From NCBI RefSeq assembly GCF_002135235.1, contig NZ_NEGB01000003.1, forward strand, positions 277,342 to 341,341: a DNA stretch of 64,000 nucleotides, given 5' to 3'. Positions 1 to 8,398 of this stretch are shown in pieces. Made by a program: the position numbers and the translations under genes. The notes beneath the pieces were generated by a model, which searched no databases, was not told the DNA's origin, and saw nothing but the letters and a program-made list of their open reading frames with translations. The stretch is from Acinetobacter silvestris (GTDB taxonomy: Bacteria > Pseudomonadota > Gammaproteobacteria > Pseudomonadales > Moraxellaceae). How positions within the stretch are numbered: the first letter of the stretch is position 1; every line of letters begins with the position of its first letter.

Positions 1-456
1 GAAACCAGTCGATTACAACATCTTTGGGCTGCACCAAATAATCCAATGGGTAAAAAATTCGTTGAGATGACGGGTGCGGATCTTTCTAAAGAATGTTCTG
101 CGATTGATTTATTGAAACGTCCAAATATTAATTTTGCTCAAATTGCAGAACTTACAGGTTCTGAAGTTACTCCATTTGTAGGCGAGCAAATTGAAATTGC
201 AGTGAAATATGCGGGCTACATTAATCGTCAGCATGAAGATGTTGCGCAGATGAAACGTTTGGAAGACACCAAAATTCCAGTGAATTTTGATTATGACATC
301 GTGTCTGGTTTATCACGTGAAATTACATTGAAACTGAAAGATGTACGCCCTGAGACTTTAGCGCAGGCGAGTCGTATTCCAGGTGTTACACCTGCTGCGG
401 TGCAGTTAATCATGATTACCATTCGTAAGAATGCACAAACGAAAAAAACCGCTTAA
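1..456 (+). CDS. mnmG: tRNA uridine-5-carboxymethylaminomethyl synthesis enzyme MnmG, C-terminal part
   Basis: This is the 3' end of mnmG (gidA), open at the left window edge in frame 1; about 151 codons are visible. MnmG with MnmE makes the cmnm5 modification of the wobble uridine of several tRNAs, using FAD and a folate methylene donor. The visible part is the C-terminal helical domain that contacts MnmE and tRNA: it includes the IAVKYAGYINRQ segment, the DYDIVSGLSREITLKL segment and the helix-hairpin-like RIPGVTPAAVQLIMI near the end, all typical of the family. The FAD-binding part lies upstream of the window. A terminator follows directly. Identity is secure; the start cannot be seen. Confidence 0.96.
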   Translation, partial: ETSRLQHLWAAPNNPMGKKFVEMTGADLSKECSAIDLLKRPNINFAQIAELTGSEVTPFVGEQIEIAVKYAGYINRQHEDVAQMKRLEDTKIPVNFDYDIVSGLSREITLKLKDVRPETLAQASRIPGVTPAAVQLIMITIRKNAQTKKTA

Positions 457-477
457 ATTTTAGCTTTTAATTAATTG

Positions 478-507
478 AGCCTGCATCCATGATGTGGGCT
501 TTTTTAT
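478..507 (+). terminator. Rho-independent terminator of mnmG
   Basis: A 10-bp stem with two wobble pairs (AGCCTGCATC with GATGTGGGCT) closes a CAT loop and is followed by a run of five to six T. It lies 20 bases after the mnmG stop. Confidence 0.8.
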
Positions 508-584
508 CTTTGGAACATTATGAAAAAGCATTGCTGATTTTGTCTTCAGACATATATATGCATTGTTCAGCATTTTTCATTATT

Positions 585-612
585 TTGCTATCGTGGGTTT
601 AACCGTTATATT
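585..612 (+). promoter_or_regulatory. Predicted sigma70 promoter of the tiny-ORF unit
   Basis: TTGCTA (585-590) and TATATT (607-612) are separated by 16 bases. Transcription would begin near 619, just ahead of an AGAGG ribosome site at 631-635 and an ATG at 643. Read by eye only; no start site is known. Confidence 0.5.
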
Positions 613-642
613 AATTTTACGTTCACAACCAGAGGTAAAACC

Positions 643-699
643 ATGACAATGAAATCTATACGTTATAATAGTGGTGAACTCGCATGCTGTACGATGTGA
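643..699 (+). CDS. Possible 18-residue peptide (MTMKSIRYNSGELACCTM)
   Basis: A very short ORF in the space between mnmG and the convergent WYL regulator. The case for translation is its context: a good promoter at 585-612, AGAGG at 631-635 with a 7-base spacer to the ATG, tandem stop codons (TGA TGA) and a strong terminator at 817-839, with no larger gene on this strand in between. The peptide is not hydrophobic enough to be a signal or membrane segment and ends in a Cys-Cys pair. A second tiny ORF 18 bases downstream (717-770, MNQHSCCIWGNKIQYEL) also has a Cys-Cys pair but no ribosome site, and a third (760-825, 21 residues, Asn-rich) follows a GGGGG at 742-746. No family is recognised. It could instead be the coding part of a dual-function small RNA, or noncoding. 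Confidence 0.35.
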   Translation: MTMKSIRYNSGELACCTM

Positions 700-816
700 T
701 GAACCATAATTCTTTAATGAATCAGCATTCATGTTGTATTTGGGGGAATAAAATCCAATATGAATTATAGAAGCGACAACGATAATAAGAATAACAATAT
801 AACCATAAAATTATTA

Positions 817-839
817 AGAGCCTAAAAGGCTCTTTTTTT
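817..839. terminator. Terminator, probably bidirectional
   Basis: Perfect 6-bp stem AGAGCC/GGCTCT with a TAAAA loop and eight to nine T on the + strand. It ends the tiny-ORF unit and may also serve the WYL gene arriving from the other side (stop at 851), though the T-run is poorer in that direction. Confidence 0.8.
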
Positions 840-850
840 ATTTTCTAAAG

Positions 851-1846
851 TTATTCAATTTCATGTACTGCATTAAAAACTTCAATAGGTTCGATCCGAA
901 TGAGTTTTTTACCAAAGCTTCTAAGCCACCAGACTAATTGTGATGTAAATGGAACATTGGCCGTAATTTGATAAAGTTCTGGGGTGAGTTGTTCAATTTT
1001 TTGCGCTTTACTGAGTTGGCTCTCGGTGAAATATAAAGCATCATCTTCATTCATAAGTAGTTTTAATTCAATATTTTCTGTTGGTTTAGAAAAATCAACT
1101 CTAAAACCGAGTGCGCCAGAATCAATATAAACATCAATATCAAAATTAACAGGGTGCAATGCGCGAGAGTCTAAAACGGTTGCTGATTTAAAACGATGTA
1201 ATGCAAAGGTTTGTACTTCAGATTTATCAAAGCGCGTGCAAATGAGGTAAATTATGGCACCTTTTTGCACTAAACCAAGCGGATTTAAGGTGTAGGTTTT
1301 CTCTTCGCCTTGATGCCCTCGCGCACGATAAATACATTCAATTTGTTTGTCTTGTAATAGACCTTCATAAATGGCTTGTTGCGCTTGTCGTTCAACCACG
1401 GGGGGGATTACAGGTTGGCTCGCAGGAACAATTCGAACTCGATTAATCCATTGGCGCACATTATTTTGTGTCGATAAACTGCGCCGTGCTAAATCAAACC
1501 AAGGATTCATTTCATCAATCAGGCTTGGCGGCAGGAGGTGTTTGAGATGTTCTTCCACCATCATGAATGTTACGGCTTGAGAGCTGGTCATGTGGGGCAG
1601 GCTTTGAATCGGTGCATCCGAACGCCAACGCCATCCTTGAGGTACGGTTTTATTGCTTTCAATCGGAAAGCGCTGAGAAATTTGATTTAAATCACGCTGA
1701 ATGGTTCGTAAACTAATTTCGATACCTTCACGTTCTAAAGTCTCTTGTAATTCACGCGTACCTAACCACTTCCCAGTAGAGAGACGGGATAAAATTTGCC
1801 ATTGACGATACAGGCTATTGGACGTTTCTTTTTCTTGTAAGGACAT
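851..1846 (-). CDS. WYL-domain transcriptional regulator (YafY-like)
   Basis: A 331-residue regulator with an N-terminal winged HTH (about residues 12-75, with ELQETLEREGIEISLRTIQR as the DeoR-like recognition part) and a C-terminal WYL domain (about 165-250, including IECIYRARG, the TLNPLGLVQKGAIIYLIC core and FALHRFKSATVL), followed by the WCX extension to the end. WYL proteins sense ligands, often nucleic acid or nucleotides, and many control DNA damage or phage defence genes. No target is obvious: its neighbours are mnmG on the convergent side and alr. The ATG at 1846 is preceded by only weak ribosome-site sequence. Family assignment is strong; target and ligand are unknown. Confidence 0.9.
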   Translation of the reverse strand: MSLQEKETSNSLYRQWQILSRLSTGKWLGTRELQETLEREGIEISLRTIQRDLNQISQRFPIESNKTVPQGWRWRSDAPIQSLPHMTSSQAVTFMMVEEHLKHLLPPSLIDEMNPWFDLARRSLSTQNNVRQWINRVRIVPASQPVIPPVVERQAQQAIYEGLLQDKQIECIYRARGHQGEEKTYTLNPLGLVQKGAIIYLICTRFDKSEVQTFALHRFKSATVLDSRALHPVNFDIDVYIDSGALGFRVDFSKPTENIELKLLMNEDDALYFTESQLSKAQKIEQLTPELYQITANVPFTSQLVWWLRSFGKKLIRIEPIEVFNAVHEIE

Positions 1847-1989
1847 AATGAATATTAAATCAATTAACCGTTAAGTGAGGAATTTGAAAAGGTACTGCTA
1901 CACAATAAAAAATATCCTGACGTTTCGCAAGAACTATCATCATCCTACCGATTTATATTTTGTATTGTTAAGCTCAATGATACTGAAAT

Positions 1990-2017
1990 AAAAATCCAAG
2001 TAGAGACCTGGATTTTT
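1990..2017 (-). terminator. Terminator of alr
   Basis: AAAAATCCA and TGGATTTTT form a 9-bp stem with a 10-base loop, 15 bases past the alr stop, with T-rich sequence on the - strand. Confidence 0.7.
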
Positions 2018-2031
2018 AAAAATCATCCAGA

Positions 2032-3096
2032 TTATTTACGAACAGGGCGATTGCTTAAACGACAAAGGAGTTCATAGCCAATAGTGCCATTGGCTTCTGC
2101 GACATCATCTACCAATCGATCTTTCCCCCAAAGCTCAACCACCGTACCTAATGTTGCATTTAGTCCAGTGACATCAATAGCAATCATATCCATCGCAACC
2201 CGACCAATGATCGGAATGGACTGTCCATGAATTGCAACATAGTTTTGTTTGGGGAATGCACGTGGATAGCCATCGCCATAACCAATTGAAACAATGGCAA
2301 TATCAATTGCAGTTTCAGCAGTAAAAGTTGAACCATAACCCACAACTTCACCCGCGTGAATATGGTTGAGCGCAATAATTTCAGCAGTAAAAGTCATCAC
2401 AGGTTGAAGATCTAGTGCTTGTACAGATTGATCTGCAAATGGTGATGCACCGTAAAGCATAATACCTGGGCGAACAAAATCGAAGTTTAATTCAGGCCAT
2501 TTGAAAATAGCTGCTGAATTACAGCATGAACCCATCACTGGTGAACATGCTTCTTTCACCTGTAAAAACTGATTTTTTTGTTGTTCGTTTAAAAGATTAT
2601 CGGCATCGGCATTGGCAAAATGCATGGCCAATACACAGGTGAAACCTGCTGCTTTCAGTGTATGAATGATCTTGATAATGTCTGGAACTTTAAAGCCTAG
2701 ACGATTCATGCCACTGTTGAGTTTGACCCAAACTTTTAAATTTTTAGCTTGGTATGCCGCTTTGTGTGCAAGTAACCATTCAATTTGTGGCTGATGATGT
2801 ACGATAATTTCAATATTACTGTTAATTGCGATTGCCATTTCATCTTCAGAAAATACACCTTCAATCAACGTGATGGGTTGTGTGTATCCAAGGTTACGAA
2901 TTTCTAAAGCTTCTTCTAAGCAGGCGACACCAAAGGCATCGGTAGAACTTAAGGCTGCAAGACAGTCTTTGATTCCGTGTCCATAAGCATTAGCTTTGAC
3001 CATGCTGACGATTTTGGCGGTTGGTGCAAGTTGTTTGACACGGTTTAAATTATATTGAAGTGCTTCTTGGTCAATATAAACTGTTGCTTGGCGCAC
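2032..3096 (-). CDS. alr: Alanine racemase
   Basis: A 354-residue PLP enzyme interconverting L- and D-alanine for peptidoglycan precursors. The PLP lysine is Lys34 in the VKANAYGHG motif; the second catalytic base is the Tyr of the GYGSTFTA motif near residue 253; RVAMDMIAIDV in the C-terminal beta domain is also typical. Length matches the family (about 350-360). The ATG at 3096 gives the usual N-terminus (MRQATVYIDQEAL). It follows dnaB with a 285-base gap holding a terminator, so it probably has its own promoter. The gene could be alr or the catabolic dadX by sequence; the absence of dadA next to it favours the biosynthetic role. It carries no secretion signal. Confidence 0.95.
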   Translation of the reverse strand: MRQATVYIDQEALQYNLNRVKQLAPTAKIVSMVKANAYGHGIKDCLAALSSTDAFGVACLEEALEIRNLGYTQPITLIEGVFSEDEMAIAINSNIEIIVHHQPQIEWLLAHKAAYQAKNLKVWVKLNSGMNRLGFKVPDIIKIIHTLKAAGFTCVLAMHFANADADNLLNEQQKNQFLQVKEACSPVMGSCCNSAAIFKWPELNFDFVRPGIMLYGASPFADQSVQALDLQPVMTFTAEIIALNHIHAGEVVGYGSTFTAETAIDIAIVSIGYGDGYPRAFPKQNYVAIHGQSIPIIGRVAMDMIAIDVTGLNATLGTVVELWGKDRLVDDVAEANGTIGYELLCRLSNRPVRK

Positions 3097-3334
3097 CCTT
3101 GTTGCTCCTTAAGAATGACAATGCTTTAAACTAGACAATCAAGTGCTAGATATGCTTTGTGAGTTGGGGGATTTTAGAATGAAGCTTTAATCAAAAAAAG
3201 ATTAGTCTTACATGGGAAAAATAAGTAATTATTGTAGTCCTATCATGTCAAAATGGACATTGGTTTAAATGGATTTATTTAATGTTCTTGTGAAAAACGA
3301 AGTCAAATTCAATGCAATCTAACATTCTAGTGAA

Positions 3335-3368
3335 TAAAAAAATGGACAAAAAATTGCCCATTTTTTTT
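3335..3368 (-). terminator. Terminator of dnaB
   Basis: An A/T-flanked stem (AATGGACAA with TTGCCCATT, one mismatch) ends in a long T-run on the - strand, just past the dnaB stop. Confidence 0.8.
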
Positions 3369-3381
3369 ATTGGTTTGAAAT

Positions 3382-4827
3382 CTATTCTTCATCATCATAT
3401 TGAGAATAATATTCAGGGGATAGATTGCTAAAACGCGTATATTGACCTTCAAATGCCAAGCGTACTGTACCAATTGGACCGTTACGTTGTTTACCAATGA
3501 TAATTTCAGCAGTACCTGCTTCTTTTGAGTCCTTGTTATACACTTCATCGCGGTAAATAAACATGATCAAATCGGCATCCTGCTCGATCGCACCCGATTC
3601 ACGTAGATCGGACATTACAGGGCGTTTATTTGGACGGTTCTCCAAAGCACGGTTTAACTGAGACAGTGCAATCACTGGGCACATCATTTCCTTTGCCAAA
3701 GCTTTTAAGCTACGTGAAATTTCTGAAATCTCACCAACACGGTTGTCGCCCATTCCTGGGACTTTCATTAATTGTAGGTAGTCGACCATAATACAGCCAA
3801 GCTTACCACCGTGTTGTTTGGCAATACGCCGTGCGCGTGAACGCAATTCGGTTGGTGGTAGAGCAGAGGAGTCATCGATATAAAGATGCTTCTCTTGTAA
3901 TTGTAAGATGGTTCCAGTGACTTTAGACCATTCCTCTCCATCCAATTTACCTGAACGTAAATGGCCTTGATGAACTTTACCATAGGCTGAAATTAAACGC
4001 ATGGCGATGGAATCTGCTGGCATCTCCATAGAAAAGACCAATGCGGGTAGGTCACAGTTGAATAAGACGCTTTCCACTAAATTCATGGCAAAAGTGGTTT
4101 TACCCATCGATGGACGAGCAGCAACAATAATGAGGTCGCCAGCTTGCATCCCTGAGGTTTTATTATCTAACTCCATAAATCCTGAAGTTAAACCGGTGAT
4201 GCTGCCTTCCATTTGTGAAAGTTCATTCAGCTTATCAAAAACATCGGCAACAACGGCTGATATGGCTTTTGGACCTTGGGCTTTGGCATTATTGTTATGT
4301 TGTTCTGCAATTGAAAAAATGTTAGTTTCGGCCAAATCTAGAATTTCACTGACTTCACGACCTTTGGTGTCATAGGCATTTTGTAAAATTTCATTGCCGA
4401 CTTTAATCATACTTCTAAGTGTTGAAAATTCACGAATTTTATGTGCATAGGTTTCTAGATTGTAGAAACTTGATGGCGAATCTGCCATGAGTTGCATTAA
4501 ATATTCTTCACCACCAATCGCATCTAGTAAATTTTGCTTAATCAGCCAGTCGTTGACTAATACTGCATCATAAGGCGAGCTTTCTTGCGCCAATTTTTCA
4601 ATCGCACGGAAAATATATTTATGCCGAGTCGCATAGAAATCATTTTCATGTAGGGCATCACTGACTTGTTCAAATGATTCGGCAACCGTCATGAGTGCAG
4701 CTAGCACCGCTTGTTCAATCGCCAAATTATGCGGTGGCGTACGAAATTCCTTTAACTGTGCAGCAGTACTGGTTTTTGCATCAGTTTTAAAAGTATTTGT
4801 AGAAGCAGGGGCTGGTGCCTGAGACAT
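3382..4827 (-). CDS. dnaB: Replicative DNA helicase DnaB
   Basis: The hexameric 5'-3' helicase that unwinds the fork and recruits primase. The 481 residues show the N-terminal helical domain (about 30-135, starting at RTPPHNLAIEQAVLAA), a linker helix and a RecA-like C-terminal domain with Walker A ARPSMGKTTFA near residue 240, Walker B-type IMVDYLQLM, and the DLRESGAIEQDADLIMFIYRD and GKQRNGPIGTV motifs. There is no intein at the usual P-loop insertion site. The first 30 residues are a Thr/Ala-rich extension. Upstream lies the rpsF-rpsR-rplI operon, closed by its own terminator, so dnaB has a separate promoter in 4828-4990. Confidence 0.97.
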   Translation of the reverse strand: MSQAPAPASTNTFKTDAKTSTAAQLKEFRTPPHNLAIEQAVLAALMTVAESFEQVSDALHENDFYATRHKYIFRAIEKLAQESSPYDAVLVNDWLIKQNLLDAIGGEEYLMQLMADSPSSFYNLETYAHKIREFSTLRSMIKVGNEILQNAYDTKGREVSEILDLAETNIFSIAEQHNNNAKAQGPKAISAVVADVFDKLNELSQMEGSITGLTSGFMELDNKTSGMQAGDLIIVAARPSMGKTTFAMNLVESVLFNCDLPALVFSMEMPADSIAMRLISAYGKVHQGHLRSGKLDGEEWSKVTGTILQLQEKHLYIDDSSALPPTELRSRARRIAKQHGGKLGCIMVDYLQLMKVPGMGDNRVGEISEISRSLKALAKEMMCPVIALSQLNRALENRPNKRPVMSDLRESGAIEQDADLIMFIYRDEVYNKDSKEAGTAEIIIGKQRNGPIGTVRLAFEGQYTRFSNLSPEYYSQYDDEE

Positions 4828-4990
4828 ATAAAACCTTGATTTTTAATAATAAAATAAATATTCAATGCATGCTTTTGCACTTGCTCATAATTAAGCAAAA
4901 GTGAGTTAAGAGCTTAACAGATTTAGCAATAAGAGGGTGATACTGTGTTAGAAAATAAAAATAAGATAGGAAAACTTAAAATTTAAAGAT

Positions 4991-5024
4991 AAAAAAAGAG
5001 CATGCAAAAGCATGCCCTTTTTTT
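4991..5024 (-). terminator. Terminator of the rpsF-rpsR-rplI operon
   Basis: GCATGC repeated as an inverted pair around AAAA, with A-rich and T-rich flanks that extend the stem; the - strand ends in seven T, directly after the rplI stop. Confidence 0.85.
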
Positions 5025-5031
5025 GCAAAAA

Positions 5032-5478
5032 TTACTCAGCTACGATTGTAACGAGAACTTCAGCAGCAACATCATGGTGCAATTGGATTGCGATGTTGAA
5101 TTCACCAGTATGACGAAGTGCGCCATTTGGTAAACGAACTTCTGCACGGTCTACAGTAAGACCAGCATTAGTTAACGCGTCAGCGATGTCACGAGTACCG
5201 ATAGAACCGAATAATTTACCTTCGTCACCAGCTTTCGCCGTGATTACGATATTTACTTCGTTCAATTGGTCAGCACGTGCTTGAGCAGTAGCTAATACAC
5301 CAGCTTCTTGTTTCTCAAGTTCAGCACGACGAGCTTCAAAAGCAGCAGTGTTCGACTCAGTCGCAGCAACTGCTTTACCTTGAGGGATAAGGAAGTTACG
5401 GCCGTAACCAGCTTTAACTGAAACTTTATCGCCTAATTTACCAAGGTTTTTAATGCGTTGTAATAAAATAATATCCAC
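5032..5478 (-). CDS. rplI: 50S ribosomal protein L9
   Basis: 148 residues, the full family length. The N-terminal rRNA-binding domain has [18 protein letters not shown] and the [16 protein letters not shown] signature, followed by the long connecting helix (about 40-75) and the C-terminal domain with [17 protein letters not shown]9 sits at the base of the L1 stalk and restrains frameshifting and stalled-ribosome stacking. It is the last gene of the rpsF-rpsR-rplI operon, 9 bases after rpsR, and is followed by a strong terminator. Confidence 0.98.
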   Translation of the reverse strand: MDIILLQRIKNLGKLGDKVSVKAGYGRNFLIPQGKAVAATESNTAAFEARRAELEKQEAGVLATAQARADQLNEVNIVITAKAGDEGKLFGSIGTRDIADALTNAGLTVDRAEVRLPNGALRHTGEFNIAIQLHHDVAAEVLVTIVAE

Positions 5479-5487
5479 AGCTCAACC

Positions 5488-5715
5488 TCACTTATGATTG
5501 TCAGTGTAAGGGATCAAAGACAAGTAGCGAGCTTGTTTAATAGCAAGCGCTAATTGACGTTGGTAACGAGCTTTAGTACCTGTAATACGGCTAGGAACAA
5601 TCTTGCCATTTTCAGTGATATACTGTTTTAAAGTATCGATATCTTTGTAGTCGATGTAAGCAACTTTCTCAGCTGTAAAGCGGCAGAACTTGCGACGACG
5701 GTAAAAACGTGCCAT
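5488..5715 (-). CDS. rpsR: 30S ribosomal protein S18
   Basis: A 75-residue basic protein of normal length with the [21 protein letters not shown] segment and the C-terminal [18 protein letters not shown] helix typical of S18. It pairs with S6 in the platform of the 30S subunit. It lies between rpsF (12-base gap) and rplI (9-base gap), so the three are one transcript. With S6 it is expected to bind the leader of this mRNA and limit its own synthesis. Confidence 0.98.
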   Translation of the reverse strand: MARFYRRRKFCRFTAEKVAYIDYKDIDTLKQYITENGKIVPSRITGTKARYQRQLALAIKQARYLSLIPYTDNHK

Positions 5716-5727
5716 TGATTGTTCTCC

Positions 5728-6114
5728 TTATGCTTCAGCAGAATCTTGAGCTTGTTGTGCTTCTTCACGTTGAGCTTTACGCGCACGTTTTTCTTCAGCA
5801 CTCTTAGCAAGTAAAGACTCTTCAGTGATTGCGTTTTCACGACGGATAATCACATTACGAAGGATTGCATCGTTATAACGGAACAATTCTTCTAATTCAT
5901 TAAGCGTAGTTTGACCACATTCAACGTTCATTAAAATGTAGTGCGCTTTATGGATTTTGTTAATTGGGTAAGCCAATTGGCGACGGCCCCAATCTTCAAG
6001 ACGGTGAATTTGACCTTCAGCATCTTTGATGTGAGAAATGTAGCGTTCTACCATTCCCACAACTTGATCGCTTTGGTCTGGGTGTACCAGAATTACGATT
6101 TCGTAGTGACGCAT
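5728..6114 (-). CDS. rpsF: 30S ribosomal protein S6
   Basis: 128 residues with the S6 ferredoxin-like fold: [15 protein letters not shown] at the start, the [28 protein letters not shown] core and the [14 protein letters not shown] strand. The C-terminal tail (about 100-128) is charged and Ala/Gln-rich, as in enterobacterial S6, which is glutamylated there by RimK; whether that occurs here is unknown. It is the first gene of the operon; its ribosome site (AAGGAG, 6121-6126 in complement) is itself one arm of the leader stem, so translation can be shut off by the leader fold. Confidence 0.98.
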   Translation of the reverse strand: MRHYEIVILVHPDQSDQVVGMVERYISHIKDAEGQIHRLEDWGRRQLAYPINKIHKAHYILMNVECGQTTLNELEELFRYNDAILRNVIIRRENAITEESLLAKSAEEKRARKAQREEAQQAQDSAEA

Positions 6115-6120
6115 TGTCAG

Positions 6121-6174
6121 CTCCTTACGGTTTATGCAGCCTCAAACTTTTTAAATAAAATTTGAAGCAAGGAG
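6121..6174 (-). promoter_or_regulatory. S6:S18-binding leader element of rpsF mRNA
   Basis: In the mRNA sense, CUCCUU pairs perfectly with AAGGAG, which is the ribosome site. Inside it GCUUCAAA pairs with GUUUGAGGC around an A/U-rich loop, leaving an unpaired strand UGCAUAAACCGU that carries the CCG seen in the known S6:S18 motif. This arrangement (outer stem, hairpin, CCG in the bulge, ahead of rpsF) matches the published ribosomal protein leader class. The fold is drawn by eye. Confidence 0.75.
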
Positions 6175-6219
6175 TCACAATCAAATATATTGATTGAGCC
6201 GCAAAAATTGCGAGCGCTG

Positions 6220-6248
6220 ATTATAAGGAATATAGCGATTTTTAGCAA
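6220..6248 (-). promoter_or_regulatory. Predicted sigma70 promoter of rpsF-rpsR-rplI
   Basis: On the - strand TTGCTA (6243-6248) and a perfect TATAAT (6220-6225) are exactly 17 bases apart, about 105-130 bases before the rpsF ATG, leaving room for the leader element. The GC-rich GCGCTCGC just after the -10 resembles the discriminator of stringently controlled ribosomal promoters; that role is inference. Confidence 0.75.
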
Positions 6249-6525
6249 TCTTATTCAAAATATTTGTTATCTGAAAAATAGAATTTGAAATAAAGTTAAT
6301 TGTTAATCCATTTTTACTGCTAATGAGGAGAGAGCTATATATAGGTGTAATTTTTTCTTGTAGAGCAAATGAAAGATTTTTATTTATAAAAATTAGTCAG
6401 TATGTTTTTGAATTAAATGATACATATTGTGATGTGCGAAAATTATTTTATAAGAATAAGTGAATTGAAGATGTGATGTTTTAATGGATATTCATCATGA
6501 GTGTATAAGTAAAAAAGTAGTAAGT
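6249..6525. other. AT-rich intergenic space, no gene seen
   Basis: The stretch between the rpsF promoter and the cyoE terminator is very AT-rich and holds no ORF with a ribosome site or recognisable product, and no clear RNA fold. I see nothing in it that needs a function. Confidence 0.5.
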
Positions 6526-6558
6526 AAAAAAAAGATAGAGAGGACTCTATCTTTTTTC
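6526..6558 (-). terminator. Terminator of cyoABCDE
   Basis: Perfect 9-bp stem AAGATAGAG/CTCTATCTT with an AGGA loop and a T-run of eight on the - strand, directly at the cyoE stop. Confidence 0.88.
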
Positions 6559-7437
6559 TTAAAAAATTGGCAGATGTGGTGCAGGAGAGACGTAGCTAAA
6601 ACTAAAACTAAAGCTTAGTGCTGTAATTAAAATTACAGAATATAAAAAATAGCGCTTTGCCCAAATTTGATCATTTTCAGCTTTGAAACCAATGATCGAT
6701 AAATAAATCCAATAAGCACAAAGTGCATTAAAGGTAATCAAAAAGATCACATTGGTATAGCCAAAACAATACAATCCATTTAACACTGCAGCAAATAATA
6801 AAACATAAATCAAACTTTCAACTTTGGTTCGATAAATGGAGCGTGCAACAGGTAAAATTGGAATGCCTGCATTTTTATAGTCATCAAAACGATATATTGC
6901 AATTCCCCATGAATGTGGCATTTGCCAAAGTGCATATGCTAAAAAAATTAGCAAAGCGGCAACATCAAATTCATTTGAAACGGCGGTATAACCGATCACG
7001 GGAGGGCTTGCGCCAGAAATACTACCAATCACGGTTTGGTGGATAGTAGTACGCTTACTCCAGAGACTATAAAAAATTACATAAACCACAAAACCCAGTA
7101 CTGCGAAACCAAAGGCATACGCATTAACAAAAAACCATAATAAGCCGAAGCCAATCAAACCGAGTGCCGCAGAAAATGCCAGCGCTACAGTTGGACTAAT
7201 GGTTTTTTTGACTAATGCACGATTCATCGTCCGTTGCATTTTTTGATCAATATCTTGATCAATCACGTTGTTGACGACGCAACCAGAGGCAACCACAAGT
7301 GTTGTACCAAGTAAGGTAATCAGGAGGAGAATGAAATCTATAGAACCTTGAGCGGCTAAGAAAAAGCCGCCCAAAGTGGTAACAAAGTTACCAAAGAGAA
7401 TTCCTGGTTTAGTCAGGAATAAATACTTTTTAAACAT
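6559..7437 (-). CDS. cyoE: Protoheme IX farnesyltransferase (heme O synthase)
   Basis: 292 residues with about nine membrane segments. It attaches a farnesyl group to heme B to give heme O, the high-spin heme of the bo3 oxidase encoded by the same operon. The two Asp-rich UbiA-family motifs are visible: NNVIDQDIDQKMQRT near residue 57 and YRFDDYKN near residue 185. It lies 10 bases after cyoD, is the last gene of the operon, and is followed by the operon terminator. Length and motif spacing are normal. Confidence 0.96.
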   Translation of the reverse strand: MFKKYLFLTKPGILFGNFVTTLGGFFLAAQGSIDFILLLITLLGTTLVVASGCVVNNVIDQDIDQKMQRTMNRALVKKTISPTVALAFSAALGLIGFGLLWFFVNAYAFGFAVLGFVVYVIFYSLWSKRTTIHQTVIGSISGASPPVIGYTAVSNEFDVAALLIFLAYALWQMPHSWGIAIYRFDDYKNAGIPILPVARSIYRTKVESLIYVLLFAAVLNGLYCFGYTNVIFLITFNALCAYWIYLSIIGFKAENDQIWAKRYFLYSVILITALSFSFSFSYVSPAPHLPIF

Positions 7438-7447
7438 AATGATCAGT

Positions 7448-7777
7448 TTAGATCATCATGTTTGAATGTAAGTAATTCATAATCCATACAGAACCAACTA
7501 AAAGTACCGCAATAGTTAGAATTGTATAAATAAATGCAATCACGTTCCAACGCTGCTCAGATGACGAATTCATGTGTAAGAAGAACACTAACTGAACCAG
7601 TACCTGAGCAACTGCAGTAATCGCAATTGTTGCAATAATCGCACCACGGCTAAAATCTTCAGTATGCATTGCCATATAGAATGGAACAATAGTCAATAAA
7701 ACTGAAAGAATGAAGCCGATAGTGTATTGCTTAACGTTACCGTGAGATGCACCAGCGGCATTATGATCATGGCTCAT
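7448..7777 (-). CDS. cyoD: Cytochrome o ubiquinol oxidase subunit IV
   Basis: 109 residues with three membrane helices and a His-containing N-terminus ([18 protein letters not shown]). Subunit IV helps assemble the CuB site of the oxidase. The open frame extends 15 codons further upstream, but the ATG at 7777 is the real start: it overlaps the cyoC stop by one base (TAATG) and has an AGGAG 8 bases before it. The QLVFFLHMN segment is typical of the family. Confidence 0.95.
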   Translation of the reverse strand: MSHDHNAAGASHGNVKQYTIGFILSVLLTIVPFYMAMHTEDFSRGAIIATIAITAVAQVLVQLVFFLHMNSSSEQRWNVIAFIYTILTIAVLLVGSVWIMNYLHSNMMI

Positions 7778-8394
7778 TATACAACTCCTAACAAGTAAAC
7801 TACGCTGAATACGCAGATCCACACGATGTCAAGGAAGTGCCAGAACAAGCTTAAACATGCGAGACGACGCGTGTTTGCAGTGGTTAAACCATATTTTTTG
7901 ATTTGCACCATTAATATGATCATCCACACCAAACCAGAAGTTACGTGAATACCGTGTGTTCCTACTAGAGTAAAGAACGCAGATAAGAACGCGCTGTGAC
8001 TTGGACCATGACCTTCATGAACTAAATGAGTGAACTCATATAATTCCATACCGATGAATGATGCACCAAAGATAAATGTAACGATAAGCCACAAAATCAC
8101 TTGGTTAACATTCTTTTTGTAAGAAGCAAGTACTGCAAAACCAAAGGTTACTGAAGAGATAAGGAGCGCAAAAGTTTCAGTTAAAACGAAACCTAATGTG
8201 TCACCAAAAAGCTCTTTAGGGCTTGGTGTTCCAGCTGGAATATGACTGCTTAATACAGCGAACGCGATGAAGAGTGTACCGAATAAAATCAAGTCACTCA
8301 TCAAATAGGTCCAAAAACCAAAGACGGTGATGTCCGTATCATCGTGATGATGTTCATCGTGTCCGTGGTTGTCGTGATGAAGTACTTCAGCCAT
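7777..8394 (-). CDS. cyoC: Cytochrome o ubiquinol oxidase subunit III
   Basis: 205 residues with five membrane helices, the heme-copper oxidase subunit III fold. The first 20 residues are strikingly His/Asp-rich ([14 protein letters not shown]), which could bind metal. Family marks include the [22 protein letters not shown] region and [14 protein letters not shown]. It starts 4 bases after the cyoB stop and overlaps cyoD by one base, so the subunits are translationally coupled. Confidence 0.96.
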   Translation of the reverse strand: MAEVLHHDNHGHDEHHHDDTDITVFGFWTYLMSDLILFGTLFIAFAVLSSHIPAGTPSPKELFGDTLGFVLTETFALLISSVTFGFAVLASYKKNVNQVILWLIVTFIFGASFIGMELYEFTHLVHEGHGPSHSAFLSAFFTLVGTHGIHVTSGLVWMIILMVQIKKYGLTTANTRRLACLSLFWHFLDIVWICVFSVVYLLGVV

Positions 8395-8398
8395 ATCC

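Larger units (their letters stand above)
613..839 (+). ncRNA. Candidate small transcript of about 220 nt, with or without peptides
   Basis: The 350-base stretch between mnmG and the WYL gene has a complete set of signals for one short transcript: promoter, ribosome site, tiny ORFs and a terminator. An ATGAAT/ATTCAT hairpin lies near 717-733. Nothing in it matches an RNA family that I recognise. The class (mRNA for micro-peptides or regulatory RNA) is inference. Confidence 0.35.

Noticed and set aside
4001..4375. 124-codon frame opposite dnaB
   Set aside because: Antisense shadow of the helicase core; no ribosome site.
3382..4827. Intein in dnaB
   Set aside because: The P-loop and the DnaB motifs are continuous and the length is the normal 481 residues.
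7778..7822. Upstream extension of cyoD
   Set aside because: Fifteen codons before the ATG at 7777 lie inside cyoC and have no ribosome site; the TAATG overlap supports the shorter form.
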